Of a DNA stretch of 64,000 nt, positions 16,343 to 26,000 are shown in pieces (positions within the stretch are counted from its first letter, which is position 1; every line of letters starts with the position of its first letter). This DNA is from Streptomyces noursei ATCC 11455 (GTDB taxonomy: Bacteria; Actinomycetota; Actinomycetes; Streptomycetales; Streptomycetaceae), in assembly GCF_001704275.1 (NCBI RefSeq), contig NZ_CP011533.1:8432001-8496000 (forward strand). The letters run 5' to 3'. The notes below the pieces were generated by a model. The model was not told the origin of the DNA. It worked only from the letters and a program-made list of their open reading frames with translations, and searched no databases. Made by a program: the position numbers and the translations under genes.

Positions 16343-17173
16343 ATGAGTCCCGGGCCGGCTTCACGCACCACACGCGCCGCGGTCTTCGCGGCCGTCTGCG
16401 TGCCGACGACGGCCCTGGGGCACTCTTTGATGTCCGAGGGAGCCGTCCCCTGGTGGGGCTTGGCCGCGGCGTTCGCCGGCACCTTCGGGGCGGCGTGGCG
16501 GCTGACCCGACGCGAGCGCGGCGCACTGTTCGTCGTCGGCGCCACCGTCACCGCCCAGATGGGCCTGCACTTCCTGCTGTCCCTGGCGCAGACGCTGGCG
16601 ACCGGCCCGCCCGGCGGCCGGTGGCACGGCAGCGCCCGGGCCCGGCACATGGTGTGCGGCGTTTCCGGGCACCAGGGTGCGTGGCACGGCCGGTGGGCAG
16701 CGGACCTGCTGCCGCGCCAAGCCGGGCCGGGCATGCCCCTCACCCACGTTTCCCCTCCGCCGCCCCACGACGGTACGAGCACCGCGGGACCCCTGTCTGG
16801 TATGGATGCCATGCCCCACGACGGCATGGCACACATGGGCGGCGCCGCGCTGCCGGTGGGCCACCAGTTGAACCAGATGCCGATCGCGCACCCTGGCCAC
16901 GGTCACCTGGGGATGCTCCTGGCCCATCTTCTCGCCGCGGCGGTGTGCGGGTGGTGGCTCTGGCAGGGTGAGGCCGCCGCGTTCCGGCTCGCCCGCGCCC
17001 TGGTCGCCGTGGTCTTCGCACCGCTGGTGCTCGTCCTGGCCGTCCTGCGCCGCACCGGACCGCGCGCCCCGTCCACCACGCCGGCAACCGCCTTTGCTCC
17101 ACCCCTGTGTGGGGCATTGCTGCAGTACACCCTCTCGCGCCGAGGTCCCCCCGCGATGCCCCGCTGCCACTGA
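16343..17173 (+). CDS. His/Met-rich integral membrane protein, possibly copper-related
   Basis: 276 residues. Hydrophobic segments at about 10-28, 36-52, 60-85, 190-205 and 215-237. Between the third and fourth lies a large loop rich in His and Met, including MDAMPHDGMAHMGG and HPGHGHLGMLLAHL, a composition common in copper-handling proteins. The Arg/Pro-rich tail is poorly conserved-looking. An ECF sigma gene follows 262 bp downstream on the same strand. No enzyme motif is visible; the copper role is inference from composition. Confidence 0.65.
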   Translation: MSPGPASRTTRAAVFAAVCVPTTALGHSLMSEGAVPWWGLAAAFAGTFGAAWRLTRRERGALFVVGATVTAQMGLHFLLSLAQTLATGPPGGRWHGSARARHMVCGVSGHQGAWHGRWAADLLPRQAGPGMPLTHVSPPPPHDGTSTAGPLSGMDAMPHDGMAHMGGAALPVGHQLNQMPIAHPGHGHLGMLLAHLLAAAVCGWWLWQGEAAAFRLARALVAVVFAPLVLVLAVLRRTGPRAPSTTPATAFAPPLCGALLQYTLSRRGPPAMPRCH

Positions 17174-17435
17174 CCGATCGTCCCGGCGCACCGTCCCTTG
17201 GTGGGTGTCCCCTCATCGGAAGCGACCCGGCGGCGAGCGAAACACCGGCGTGCCCGTTCACCCATCGCCGTCACGCGGCGGGACCAGGACGTGGCATGCC
17301 CGCCAGCACCTGACTCTGTAGCCCTGGCGTGCCTGCCGCCGTGCCGTCTTCCGGCCTGCCACGCCTCAGGGGCTACTCATCGACGGGCGTCTGCCCGCAC
17401 TCGGGCAGCCCCGCAGCCGAGAAGGACACCAGGCG

Positions 17436-18089
17436 ATGACTCCTGCCCACATGGCACACGGCCACCCATCGCGATCAACCAGGAACGACGAGAACGTGAC
17501 CCGCTGGGCGCTGGACGCCCGCGGCGGAAACCCCGAAGCGGTGGAACGCTTCGTCCGGGCCACCCACCGTGACGTATGGCGGTTCGTGGCCCATCTGAGC
17601 TCCGACGTGAACATCGCGGACGACCTGACCCAGGACACCTACCTACGAGCGCTGACCAGCCTGCCGAGGTACGCCGGACGTTCGTGCGCCCGCGTCTGGC
17701 TGCTGTCGATCGCCCGGCGGGTGGTGATCGACCGCTACCGGTCCGCCGCCGCCCGCCCGCGCATCGTCAACTCCGTGGACTGGCAGGCGGCGGCGGAACG
17801 CGCACAACCCGACGGACTCCCCGAGTTCGACGAGGGCGTGGCGCTGCGCGACCTGCTCGACGCCCTGGACGACACCCGCCGGGAGGCGTTTCTCCTCACT
17901 CAGGTGCTCGGACTGCCCTACGGCGACGCCGCGGTGGTGGCGGGCTGCCCCGTCGGCACTGTGCGCTCGCGGGTCGCAAGAGCCCGGGCGGACCTGACCG
18001 GTTGGTTGAACGCGGCCGAACGCGACACCACCAGTCCCAGTCGGACCTCCTGGGATCCAACCGGCGAGCCGAGGTACCGGCCCCGCTGA
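17436..18089 (+). CDS. ECF RNA polymerase sigma factor (SigC-like)
   Basis: 217 residues. Region 2 is clear: FVRATHRDVWRFVAHLSSD followed by ADDLTQDTYLRALTSLPRYAG (2.1-2.4), then LLSIARRVVIDRYR. Region 4 holds a sigma-70 helix-turn-helix: RREAFLLTQVLGLPYGDAAVVAGCPVGTVRSRVARARADL. It would bind core polymerase and select promoters with an ECF-type sequence. No anti-sigma gene follows; the next element is a terminator and the gene beyond is convergent. The N-terminal extension contains His residues. The neighbouring His/Met-rich protein suggests a metal-stress regulon, but that is inference. Confidence 0.85.
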   Translation: MTPAHMAHGHPSRSTRNDENVTRWALDARGGNPEAVERFVRATHRDVWRFVAHLSSDVNIADDLTQDTYLRALTSLPRYAGRSCARVWLLSIARRVVIDRYRSAAARPRIVNSVDWQAAAERAQPDGLPEFDEGVALRDLLDALDDTRREAFLLTQVLGLPYGDAAVVAGCPVGTVRSRVARARADLTGWLNAAERDTTSPSRTSWDPTGEPRYRPR

Positions 18090-18168
18090 AACCTCTCCGT
18101 GCGTGAGAGACGCATGAGCGGGCGGCCGCGCACAACACGCTGAGGGCCGGGCCGGACCCACCATCAGG

Positions 18169-18204
18169 CCGGGTGGTGCTGACGGGAGGAACAGCACCAC
18201 CCGG
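18169..18204. terminator. Hairpin terminator between convergent sigma factor and GT39 genes
   Basis: Perfect 12-bp stem, arms 18169-18180 and 18193-18204, 12-base loop; 80 bases after the sigma-factor stop and 91 bases from the stop of the convergent gene, so it probably serves both. Confidence 0.8.
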
Positions 18205-18294
18205 AGGCCACGGGCGCCCTCGATCGGACAGGCGACGCCGCGGGCCCCCGGGTCTTGGGCCGGGCTCTTCGGCCTCGGGGTCGTAGGTACCGCC

Positions 18295-20526
18295 TCAGCG
18301 GCCCGGTCCGCACCGGTAGAGGGTCTGGGCGGCGGCGCTTGCTCGGGCCGGTGCGGTCGTCGGGGGCTGCTGCGCACCGTCGTAGGCCGAGGCGGGCACG
18401 CGGGCGCAGACGGACCGCACCCAGTCGGTGATCCGGGTGGCGGGCGTCGCGCCCCGGCCGGTACCGCCGCCGAACATCCCCGCCGTGCCGCGTGCCTGGC
18501 CCAACAGGACGTAGCGGACCTTGCCCGCCTCGACCAGCTGCCGGAACCGGACCTCGGTGGGGAAGGGGACCTGGCCGCTGAAGCCGCCCAAGGGAAGGAC
18601 GTGCGCACCGGTGGCCAGGATGTACGGGGAGGCGCCGCTCCAGCCGTTGGTGGCGAAGACGTACTCGGCCGACCCCTGGTGGGCGGTGGCGAACGCGAGC
18701 AACTTGCGCTGTTCGGAGGTCAGTTGGCCGCTGGAATCGCCGAAGCCGCCCTTCAGGTGGCCACTGCCCGGTGACATCGCCGCCCCGTGGCCGCCGTGGT
18801 GGGTGCCGGTCGGACCGACCGCGCCCATCCCGGAGCTGCCGTAGGTCGGGTTGAAGACCTGCACCGCCCATGCACCCGGCGCGAGCAGCACCGCAGCGAG
18901 CGACGCACCGAGACCGGCCAGGGCGATGCGGCCACCGCATCGCGTGCCGCTCGGGCGGGCGAGGACCAACAGGACGACGGCGATCAGCGCCAGTGCACCC
19001 ATGGCCGGCACCAACCACGGCAGGAACGAGGGGAACTCGCCGGCGAGGCAGGCGCCCCAGACCACCGTCGCGGCGACCGCGCCGGGGAGCACCCATCCGC
19101 GGCGACCGCCGGCCCGGTACGCGCCCCACAGCAAGGAGAGGCCGCCGCCGGCCAGCGCGGCGAGCGGCACCGCGATCACGCCCATGTAGTACGTGTGGCC
19201 GCCGACGCTGCCCGCGCTGAAGACCAGGAAGTACGTGGTCAGCCAGGTGCCCCAGAGGACGAAGCCCGTGCGGATCCGGTCCGTGCGGGGCCGGCCCCGG
19301 CGCCAGAGCAGGCCGCAGACGATGGCGACGGCGGCGAGCGGGTAGAGCCAGCCGGTCTGCGACGCCAGCGACGGGCCGAACATCTTCGACCAGCCGTCCT
19401 GGCCGCGATCGCCGCCCCCGCCGAAGCCGCCGGGCCCGCCGCCGTGGGACGGGACGGACGGGTGGCCGGCACCCGCCGACCGGCCGAGGTGCCCGCCGGA
19501 CGCGCCGCCGCCGTCGGCCCGGTGCGGTTGCCGGGCGCCGCCGCCCGGGACGCCCGTGCCGGCATGCGTCCGGGCGCCGTACGACGCACCACCGTGATCC
19601 GCATCCTGGCCGCCGCCGTGGCCCCCGCCTCCGCGGGTCGCGCTGATGCTGCCGGTGGAGGCGGCGCTGATCCCCAGGGACGAGAAGCGGTTCAGGAAGT
19701 TGTAGCCAACCACCATGCTGAACGCGGAGTTGTTCGTGGTGCCGTCGACATACGGCCGGTCCTTGGCCGGGGTGAGGGCGACGACCACCATCCACGAGGC
19801 GGAGACGGCGACCATCACCACCGTGGAGATCCCGAGCCGCACCAGCCGCTTCCGCAGGGGGACCGGTGCCGAGAGCAGATACACCGCGGCGAGCGCGGGA
19901 AGGACCACCCACGCCTCCAGCATCTTCGACTGGAACCCGATGCCGACCCAGACACCGGCCATCACCAGTGGGCGCAACCGGCCGGCCTCCGCCGCACGTT
20001 GGGTGGCCTCTGCCGCGAGCAGCACGCACAAGGTGAACAACGGGTCCTCGACGGCAGTGCGGAAAAGCCCCACCGCCACCGGCGTCACGAGGAACGCGAC
20101 GCTCGCGATCAGTGCCGCATTGTCACCCGCCCAACGGCGCACCACCCGGTACAGCACCAGCAGGCTCGCCACCCCCTCCATTACCTGAGGGAGCGTCAAC
20201 GCCCAGGGGTGGAAACCGAATATCCGGGCGGAAATCGCCTGCGGCCAGAGGAATCCCGGCAGTTTGTCGAGGGTGATGGAATTGCCTGGGTCGAAGGAAC
20301 CGTAGAAGAACGCCTGCCAACTCTGCGTCATACTGCGCACGGCGTTCGCATAGAAGGTGTGGTAATGGCTGTGGTTGATCCCCCACGCGTAGAGCACGAC
20401 GGCGAGCAGGGCGATGACGAGCAACGCCGGACGCGCGTAGGCCGGCTGACCCACCGGAGATCGCCAGGGCGCGCGACGGGCGGCGCCGCCGGTGGGAGCG
20501 GTTCTGTCGAGGACTGTCGTAGCCAT
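18295..20526 (-). CDS. GT39 / ArnT-like membrane glycosyltransferase
   Basis: 743 residues. Many membrane helices fill the first 290 residues, beginning near 33-50. The catalytic-loop segment reads FDPGNSITLDKLPGFLWPQA; the Asp-Lys pair after a first-loop acidic residue matches ArnT/protein-mannosyltransferase types that use polyprenyl-phosphate sugars outside the membrane. After about residue 290 comes a Gly/His-rich insert of about 75 residues, then more helices and a soluble C-terminal domain with a FATAHQGSAEYVFATNGWSG segment and QLVEAGKVRYVLLG, typical of the actinobacterial YkcB-like branch. It probably adds a sugar to a cell-wall or protein acceptor. It is convergent with the sigma factor gene and stands alone. 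Confidence 0.83.
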   Translation of the reverse strand: MATTVLDRTAPTGGAARRAPWRSPVGQPAYARPALLVIALLAVVLYAWGINHSHYHTFYANAVRSMTQSWQAFFYGSFDPGNSITLDKLPGFLWPQAISARIFGFHPWALTLPQVMEGVASLLVLYRVVRRWAGDNAALIASVAFLVTPVAVGLFRTAVEDPLFTLCVLLAAEATQRAAEAGRLRPLVMAGVWVGIGFQSKMLEAWVVLPALAAVYLLSAPVPLRKRLVRLGISTVVMVAVSASWMVVVALTPAKDRPYVDGTTNNSAFSMVVGYNFLNRFSSLGISAASTGSISATRGGGGHGGGQDADHGGASYGARTHAGTGVPGGGARQPHRADGGGASGGHLGRSAGAGHPSVPSHGGGPGGFGGGGDRGQDGWSKMFGPSLASQTGWLYPLAAVAIVCGLLWRRGRPRTDRIRTGFVLWGTWLTTYFLVFSAGSVGGHTYYMGVIAVPLAALAGGGLSLLWGAYRAGGRRGWVLPGAVAATVVWGACLAGEFPSFLPWLVPAMGALALIAVVLLVLARPSGTRCGGRIALAGLGASLAAVLLAPGAWAVQVFNPTYGSSGMGAVGPTGTHHGGHGAAMSPGSGHLKGGFGDSSGQLTSEQRKLLAFATAHQGSAEYVFATNGWSGASPYILATGAHVLPLGGFSGQVPFPTEVRFRQLVEAGKVRYVLLGQARGTAGMFGGGTGRGATPATRITDWVRSVCARVPASAYDGAQQPPTTAPARASAAAQTLYRCGPGR

Positions 20527-20784
20527 GCGCAGAAGTCTTCGGCATGTTCGGGGCCCGTTGCGTCGCAGTCCGCCGTTTCAAGGAATTTCTCACCGGATAC
20601 GGGGGATTTCTTTACCGACCTGATTTCGCCTTTAATCCGTGCGGCACGATTCATTACCAGCGCCGGACGCCACGCGGGAACGCCGCACGCCCCGGCGAGC
20701 AGGGCGACACCGCCGAGGCGGGACATCGGCTCCCGGTGGACGTCCCGGGCCCGGACGGGCGGCGCCGCGTGAGCGGGTGGCCTC

Positions 20785-21525
20785 TCAGGTCAGGTTCAGT
20801 CCGCCGTCGAGCACGACGACCTCGCCGGTGAGATAGGTGTTGGCGATCAGCGACGCCACCAGGTCGGCCACGTCGGCGGGCCGGGCCGGACGGCGCATGG
20901 GCGCGCGGTCCCGCCACAGCTCGTGCGCCTGCGCCCAGTCCTTCGTCATCGGGGTGTCCACCAGCCCCGGGGCCACCGCGTTGACCCGCACCTCGGGCCC
21001 GAGCGCGGCCGCGAGCAGCCGGGTCACGTGATTGAGCGCGGCCTTGCTCGCCGCGTACGGGACCGACGAGCCCTTCGGGCGCACCCCGGCGTGGCTGGTG
21101 ACGTTCACGATGCTGCCGCCCACGGGGGACCGGCGCAGCGCCGGAAGTGCCGCTGTGCACAGCACCCATGGCGCGATCAGGTTGACCTCCAGCAGCCGGC
21201 GCCAGTCCGCGGGTGTCGCCGCGGCCAGGTCGTCGTGCGGGATCGGCCAGCTGATGCCCGCGTTGTTCACCAGCACATCCAGTCGCCCGTACCGGTCGAG
21301 CGCCGCCTCGACCAGCCCCCGGGCCTCCTCCTCCACCGCCAGGTCCGCCCGCAGGTACGTCCCACCGAGCTCCGCCGCCAGCGCCTCCCCGGCCTCCGCA
21401 CTGCGCCGCGAGTGCACGACGACTCGCATCCCGTCCGCCGCCAGCCTCCGCGCGACGGCCTCTCCGATCCCCGACGTGGACCCGGTGACCAGGGCGACGG
21501 GCCGATCTGCCTGTTCGATACTCAT
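20785..21525 (-). CDS. Short-chain dehydrogenase/reductase
   Basis: 246 residues from ATG 21525, where the Rossmann start PVALVTGSTSGIGEAVARRL follows directly; upstream in-frame codons to 21675 have no family similarity. Motifs: TGSTSGIG for the cofactor, LVNNAGIS, the Ser in NVTSHAG and the catalytic PYAASKAALN (Tyr/Lys), then NAVAPGLVDTPMTKDW and a C-terminal TGEVVVLDGGLNLT. An Arg in VVHSRRSAEAG after the second strand suggests NADP(H). It is probably an oxidoreductase of the FabG type; the substrate is not known. 213 bp separate it from the DUF6603 operon end, and no operon partner is visible. Confidence 0.88.
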   Translation of the reverse strand: MSIEQADRPVALVTGSTSGIGEAVARRLAADGMRVVVHSRRSAEAGEALAAELGGTYLRADLAVEEEARGLVEAALDRYGRLDVLVNNAGISWPIPHDDLAAATPADWRRLLEVNLIAPWVLCTAALPALRRSPVGGSIVNVTSHAGVRPKGSSVPYAASKAALNHVTRLLAAALGPEVRVNAVAPGLVDTPMTKDWAQAHELWRDRAPMRRPARPADVADLVASLIANTYLTGEVVVLDGGLNLT

Positions 21526-21738
21526 ACCCACGGATCCTGCCACGGCTCTCCGGAGACAGGTCTGCTGGTGACAGCGTTCCACTACCCAGGAGACGGCTGT
21601 TGAGCCGTGACCGCTTGCGGGAGGCGGGGGCGACCAATGGATCGAGCAGCAGGAGTGCGTGGAGGCCGCCGCCATCGTCCGATGGCGGCGGAGAGCTGAT
21701 ACGCGGACCCGTTCTGTCGGGCGCGCGACAGACCGAGG

Positions 21739-23088
21739 TCAGTCGATGGTGATCCTGGCGTACCTGTGCCCGGTCCAGCCGTTCTCGTCGCCGCGGTGGT
21801 GGCGGCCGACCATGACCTTGCCCGCAGGAGCCTCCCGGTCGCCGGCCTGACTCTCTTTCCACTCCTTGTCCCATTCCGCGTCAGGCGTCACCTTCACGGT
21901 GACGCCGGACAGGGCACCCGTCACGTTGAGTCCGGCTACCGTCGTTTGTCCTGTGACTCGGAGTGTGCCTCCCACCGCGGCATTTCCGGTGGCCGCGAGC
22001 GTGTTCACCGTCGTTTGTCCGGTGACGCCGAGCGTGCCCGCCACCGTTGCGTTCTCGGTTGCCGCGAGTGCGCTCACGGTGGTTTGTCCGGTGACTCCGA
22101 GTGTGCCTCCCACCGTCGTGTTCCCGGTGGTCGCGAGTGCGCTCACCGTCGTTTGTCCGGTGACCCCGAAGGCGCCCTCCACCGTCGCATTGCCCGTCGT
22201 TGTCAGAGAGGCCAGGGTCTGGTCCGCTACGCACACCGTGAGGTGGTCCCACCGTGTCACGAACCCGCCGACCGGCGTCGGTGTCACGGTCTTCAGTGCG
22301 AGTGCGGTGTCCCGCAACACCGTGTCCCGTCCCACCTGATACATGCTTCCGCCCGCGATCGAGGGATCGTCGATCCGCAGACCGTTCATATACAGTTCGT
22401 GGCTGTCGCCGGGCGCGTGGTGCCACTCCAGCCTCACCGGGGCCCCCGCGTTGATCAGGGTCGCCGGCGGGCCGCCCTGTTCTTTGAGGGCGACGAGCGC
22501 CCGTCCGACACCTGGCGACGGGTTGGCTCCGCTGCGGAACGGGTATTTCGCGACGTCGAGCGTCGCGGTGTTCGGTGTTTCCGGAATCGTGTCCCCGGTG
22601 GTCGCCCATTCTTCGATCCCGATCCGGGCGATACCGGTCTTGTCGCTGACCAGGATGTTGCTCAGCGTGATGTACAGGCCGTCGACGGTGACTTCACTGG
22701 TCCCGTCCCGCGGCACTACTTCGAACCGCACCTTCGAACCGGACGCGTCACCACTGTTCTCCCGCCCTGACGGGAACACCGCTGTCTCGGCCGTCGGCAC
22801 GGCGACCAGAACGTCCGGCTGCGGACTGACGATCGTCCATCCGGATTCCGGCTCGACGTACGGCGCGATGCCCTCGCCGGTCAGCGCGAGGTCCTGGGCG
22901 AGCGAACCCACGGGCAGCACGACGGCGATGCGGCTGCACCTCACAGGCATAGAACCGCTGTTGGAGATGACCAGGTCGATGGACGCGTAGGAGTTCTCGT
23001 CCTCCTGCCCCGCCTCCACGGCAGGGGGGCTGACGGTCAGCGGGGCGGGGACGGTCGTCAGGGCGTAGCTGAGCACGCAGTCGGTCAT
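21739..23088 (-). CDS. Tail-fibre-like repeat protein, last gene of the DUF6603 operon
   Basis: 449 residues. The N-terminal ~290 residues look like beta-sandwich domains (VISNSGSMPVRCSRI, VTVDGLYITLSNI, WDHLTVCVADQ). Residues 297-388 are four 23-residue repeats of the type TGNTTVGGTLGVTGQTTVSA, the kind of Gly/Thr/Val repeat that builds trimeric beta-helical shafts in phage tail fibres. The last ~50 residues contain PAGKVMVGRHHRGDENGWTG, a compact head-like domain. No signal peptide. Its start overlaps the stop of the 1293-residue gene (23085-23088, ATGA), so it is made with that protein. The shaft-plus-tip form suggests target binding; that is inference. The ordinary phage or CIS structural genes are absent nearby. 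Confidence 0.75.
   Translation of the reverse strand: MTDCVLSYALTTVPAPLTVSPPAVEAGQEDENSYASIDLVISNSGSMPVRCSRIAVVLPVGSLAQDLALTGEGIAPYVEPESGWTIVSPQPDVLVAVPTAETAVFPSGRENSGDASGSKVRFEVVPRDGTSEVTVDGLYITLSNILVSDKTGIARIGIEEWATTGDTIPETPNTATLDVAKYPFRSGANPSPGVGRALVALKEQGGPPATLINAGAPVRLEWHHAPGDSHELYMNGLRIDDPSIAGGSMYQVGRDTVLRDTALALKTVTPTPVGGFVTRWDHLTVCVADQTLASLTTTGNATVEGAFGVTGQTTVSALATTGNTTVGGTLGVTGQTTVSALAATENATVAGTLGVTGQTTVNTLAATGNAAVGGTLRVTGQTTVAGLNVTGALSGVTVKVTPDAEWDKEWKESQAGDREAPAGKVMVGRHHRGDENGWTGHRYARITID
21925..22200. repeat. Four 69-bp coding repeats (23 residues each)
   Basis: Four tandem units encode the TGN-VTGQTTV shaft of the fibre-like protein. The units differ at several bases, so expansion is not very recent, but recombination between them could change shaft length without a frameshift. 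Confidence 0.85.
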
Positions 23089-26000
23089 CGGGGCTCTCCT
23101 TCGGGCTGATCGCCGTGGTCGGCGCTGTGCGTGGGCCGTAGGGTGAGGCGGCCGGAACGGAGGGTCGGGGTGGGGCGCGGGTGGTGGGGTTCACCGTCGG
23201 AGGCGTATGTGGTGGCCGTGCTCGTGTCGGTCGTCTCGTTCTGCACCCAGGTCCATGTGCCGTGCCGGTCGGAGGGGCGCGGCAGGACGAGTGCGGGCGG
23301 CTCCCCGGGCCGTCCGGAACGCGCCCCCGCCGGGTCCGGTACGTACTCGCTCACCGGCAGCGGCCCCAGTCGGAAGGACACCGGGAGTTCGGCCAGTGGC
23401 GGCTCGACGAGCCGTGCGGGCAGCCGGACTTCGGCGGTGGGCAGGATCTCCGTCGTGGCGTGCACCGTGCCGCGCGGGTCGGCGATCAGGGTCAGGAACG
23501 CGGCGTCCCGGTCGTCCGGGTCGCTGCCCGGTGGCCGAGCCGGGAGTGTCAGTGCGGCGCCTGTGCCGATGGGGTCGAAGTAGTCCCGTGCCCCGTCGGG
23601 GAGTTCGGCCGCCCCCAGGACCGTGTGCAGGACGCGGTAGTCCGTGTCGTGGTGCTCGCCGTGGAAGTAGCCCACGAGTCCGTCCGCCAGCTCGTTGCGT
23701 TCGCCGAGCCGCACCGGCCACCGGTAGCCGGGGTACGCCGGTCCTTCCGGGGCGCGCAGGTTCTTCCACGACGGGTCCGGGTACGGCGGCCCGTCGAGGT
23801 CGATTCCGAAACGTACGCGCATCAGTGCCAGCGGCCGGCCGACGAGCACGCTCGGGGTGTGCGGGGGCGTGGCGTCCCCAATCGGCGTGGTGGTGGACAG
23901 GGTGCGGTCGATGACGGTGAGGAGGGAGCGGAGTGCCGCCGGCCCCCGGTCGGGGGCGACCAGTGCGCTCAGGAAGCGGTGCAGGTGCGGGAATTCCTCG
24001 CTCAGGTCGTCGATCTCGTGGTGCCGGGAGTACGGCAGTGCGTGCCAGGTCACTTGCGGGTTCCCGCTGGGCGGAAGGGTGGTGCGCAGCTCGCCGAGCG
24101 GGGTGCCGTCCGGTCCGTAGGCGTACAGGGCCTGGTCGAGGTGCCCCGGGACCAGCCATGCGGACACCGGGGTGGTGTCGGGGGCACTCGCGGTGGCGAG
24201 CGGGTTGAGGTCGTCGAGGGCGTCCAGGAGGGTGAAGCCGGCCCGGGCCGGCTGGGTCAGGCGCGGCGTGAGCTGGGCGAAGCGGTACCAGGTGGACGGG
24301 TTGATGGTCCAGTGGCCGCCTCTCGCATCCTGGGGGTCCTTCCAGGAGGGAGTCAGCTCCTGGGGAAGCTCCGGCGCGAAACGCCGCGCGGGCACGCCGA
24401 CGCCGATGACGTCACCGGGCTCGTTGCCCGGTGGGAACCGCAGGGCGAGCGGATCCGGGAAGATCGCGGGCAGGGCGTGGCCGAAGCGGTCGATGACGGC
24501 CAGCCGCGCGAAGGCGAACTGCCCGGCCCGCAGCGACTGGTAGAGGCTTTCGTTCCAGCCGATGAACGGGCGGGGGAGGGCACCGGGGTTGGGTGGCAGG
24601 GTGCGGCCCATCGCCTCGGTGAGCGCGGTGCGCAGGTCGGGCGGCAGGTCGGAGTGGGGGTCGAGAGCGGCCGGGGCGGAGGCGCGGGCGGCGAGCAGTT
24701 CGGTGAAGCCGGCGAGGGGTTGGGAGAACCAGTCGGCGTCGTCCTCGACCTGCCGGGCGAGGGCCCGCAGCGCGGCGGCTGCCGGTCCCGGGTGGGTACG
24801 GGCGTACTGGCGCAGCGCCGCCGCCGTGGTCTCGCCGGCGGTCGGGGCGAGGAACTGGCGGCCGCTGAGGACGCGGGGGATCGCGTGGGCGCCGGTACCG
24901 AGCCAGTGGTAATCGGTGCCGTCGAAGCTCCAGTTGTCGCGGTCGCCGTGACTGCCGTCCGGCTCGCCCCGCCACTCGATGGGGAAGTGGTCGACCTTCC
25001 ACTCGAAGAACAGGGGCTGCCAGGGCTGCCGCCATTGCGCGGTGTATTCCCCCGGGGTGCCGACGGCGTTCACGTGCGGTGTGCGCATGGCGTCGGCGAG
25101 TGCCGTCACGTCGCCGGTGAAGCCGGTGGCCGTCGCGAGCGTGCGGGCGTTGGCGGAGGCGAGGTGCAGCAGCTCGCGCAGCAGGGCCGACAGCACACCG
25201 GACAGACCGTCGGGGGACGGGAGGTTCGGCGGCTTGGGGGTCTGCGCGTCGGTCGCGGAGACCTGGTTCCCCGCCACCCGCACACCGGAGACGAGGGCGT
25301 CCGGCCAGCGGCAGGCCAGCGGCGGGTCCTCGTCCTGCTCGGAATCCTCGTACGCGCCCTCGCGCACGGCGTACGGGTCATCGGGGGCCGAGCCCTCGGG
25401 TTCCGGCGGGACGGGCCGGTCCTTCGTTCCCCGGATGACCACGACGGGATCGTTGGGCCGGTGGAAGCCGGGCAGGACCGCACGCTTGAGGACGACCTCG
25501 TCCTCCGGGAGTCCATGGTCGCGCTGGTACCGGCCGATGTCGGTGGTGAGTTGGTCGGGGGTGTCGCCCCAGGGAACCGCGCCACGCAGCCTCGCCACCA
25601 CGTCGCGCTGGTCCTTGGCCGCCTCGGTCGCGTCCTGGAGGCGATCGGCGAGGTCCTCGCGGTACTTCCCGGCCGGCTCCCCCGGCGCGTCCGGCACCTT
25701 CGGCAGGTTGGTCGCCCACCACAGGTCGTACAGCCGACGCTGGGCGGCGACGAGGTCCCGCACGGCGGCGTCGTGCGCGGCCTGGTCCTCGTTGAGCTTG
25801 GCGAGGACCTCGGCGTACGCGGCGCGTACGGCCCGGGGCCGACGGCGCCTTCCCTCCGGGGCGGCGGGCTGCTCGGCGTCCTCCAGAACCCAGCTGTAAC
25901 CGCCGGGCTCCGGCGTGAACCACGAGGCGTGCACGGCGCGTTCGGCCTGGAACTGGCCGTCGGGCTCTTCGAGCAGGTCGAGCACGCCCGAGTGCACGGC

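Noticed and set aside
14869..16836. A 655-residue version of the MFS transporter
   Set aside because: The extra N-terminus overlaps the plus-strand His-rich gene and its regulatory region and has no membrane-protein character; ATG 16113 has a good ribosome site.
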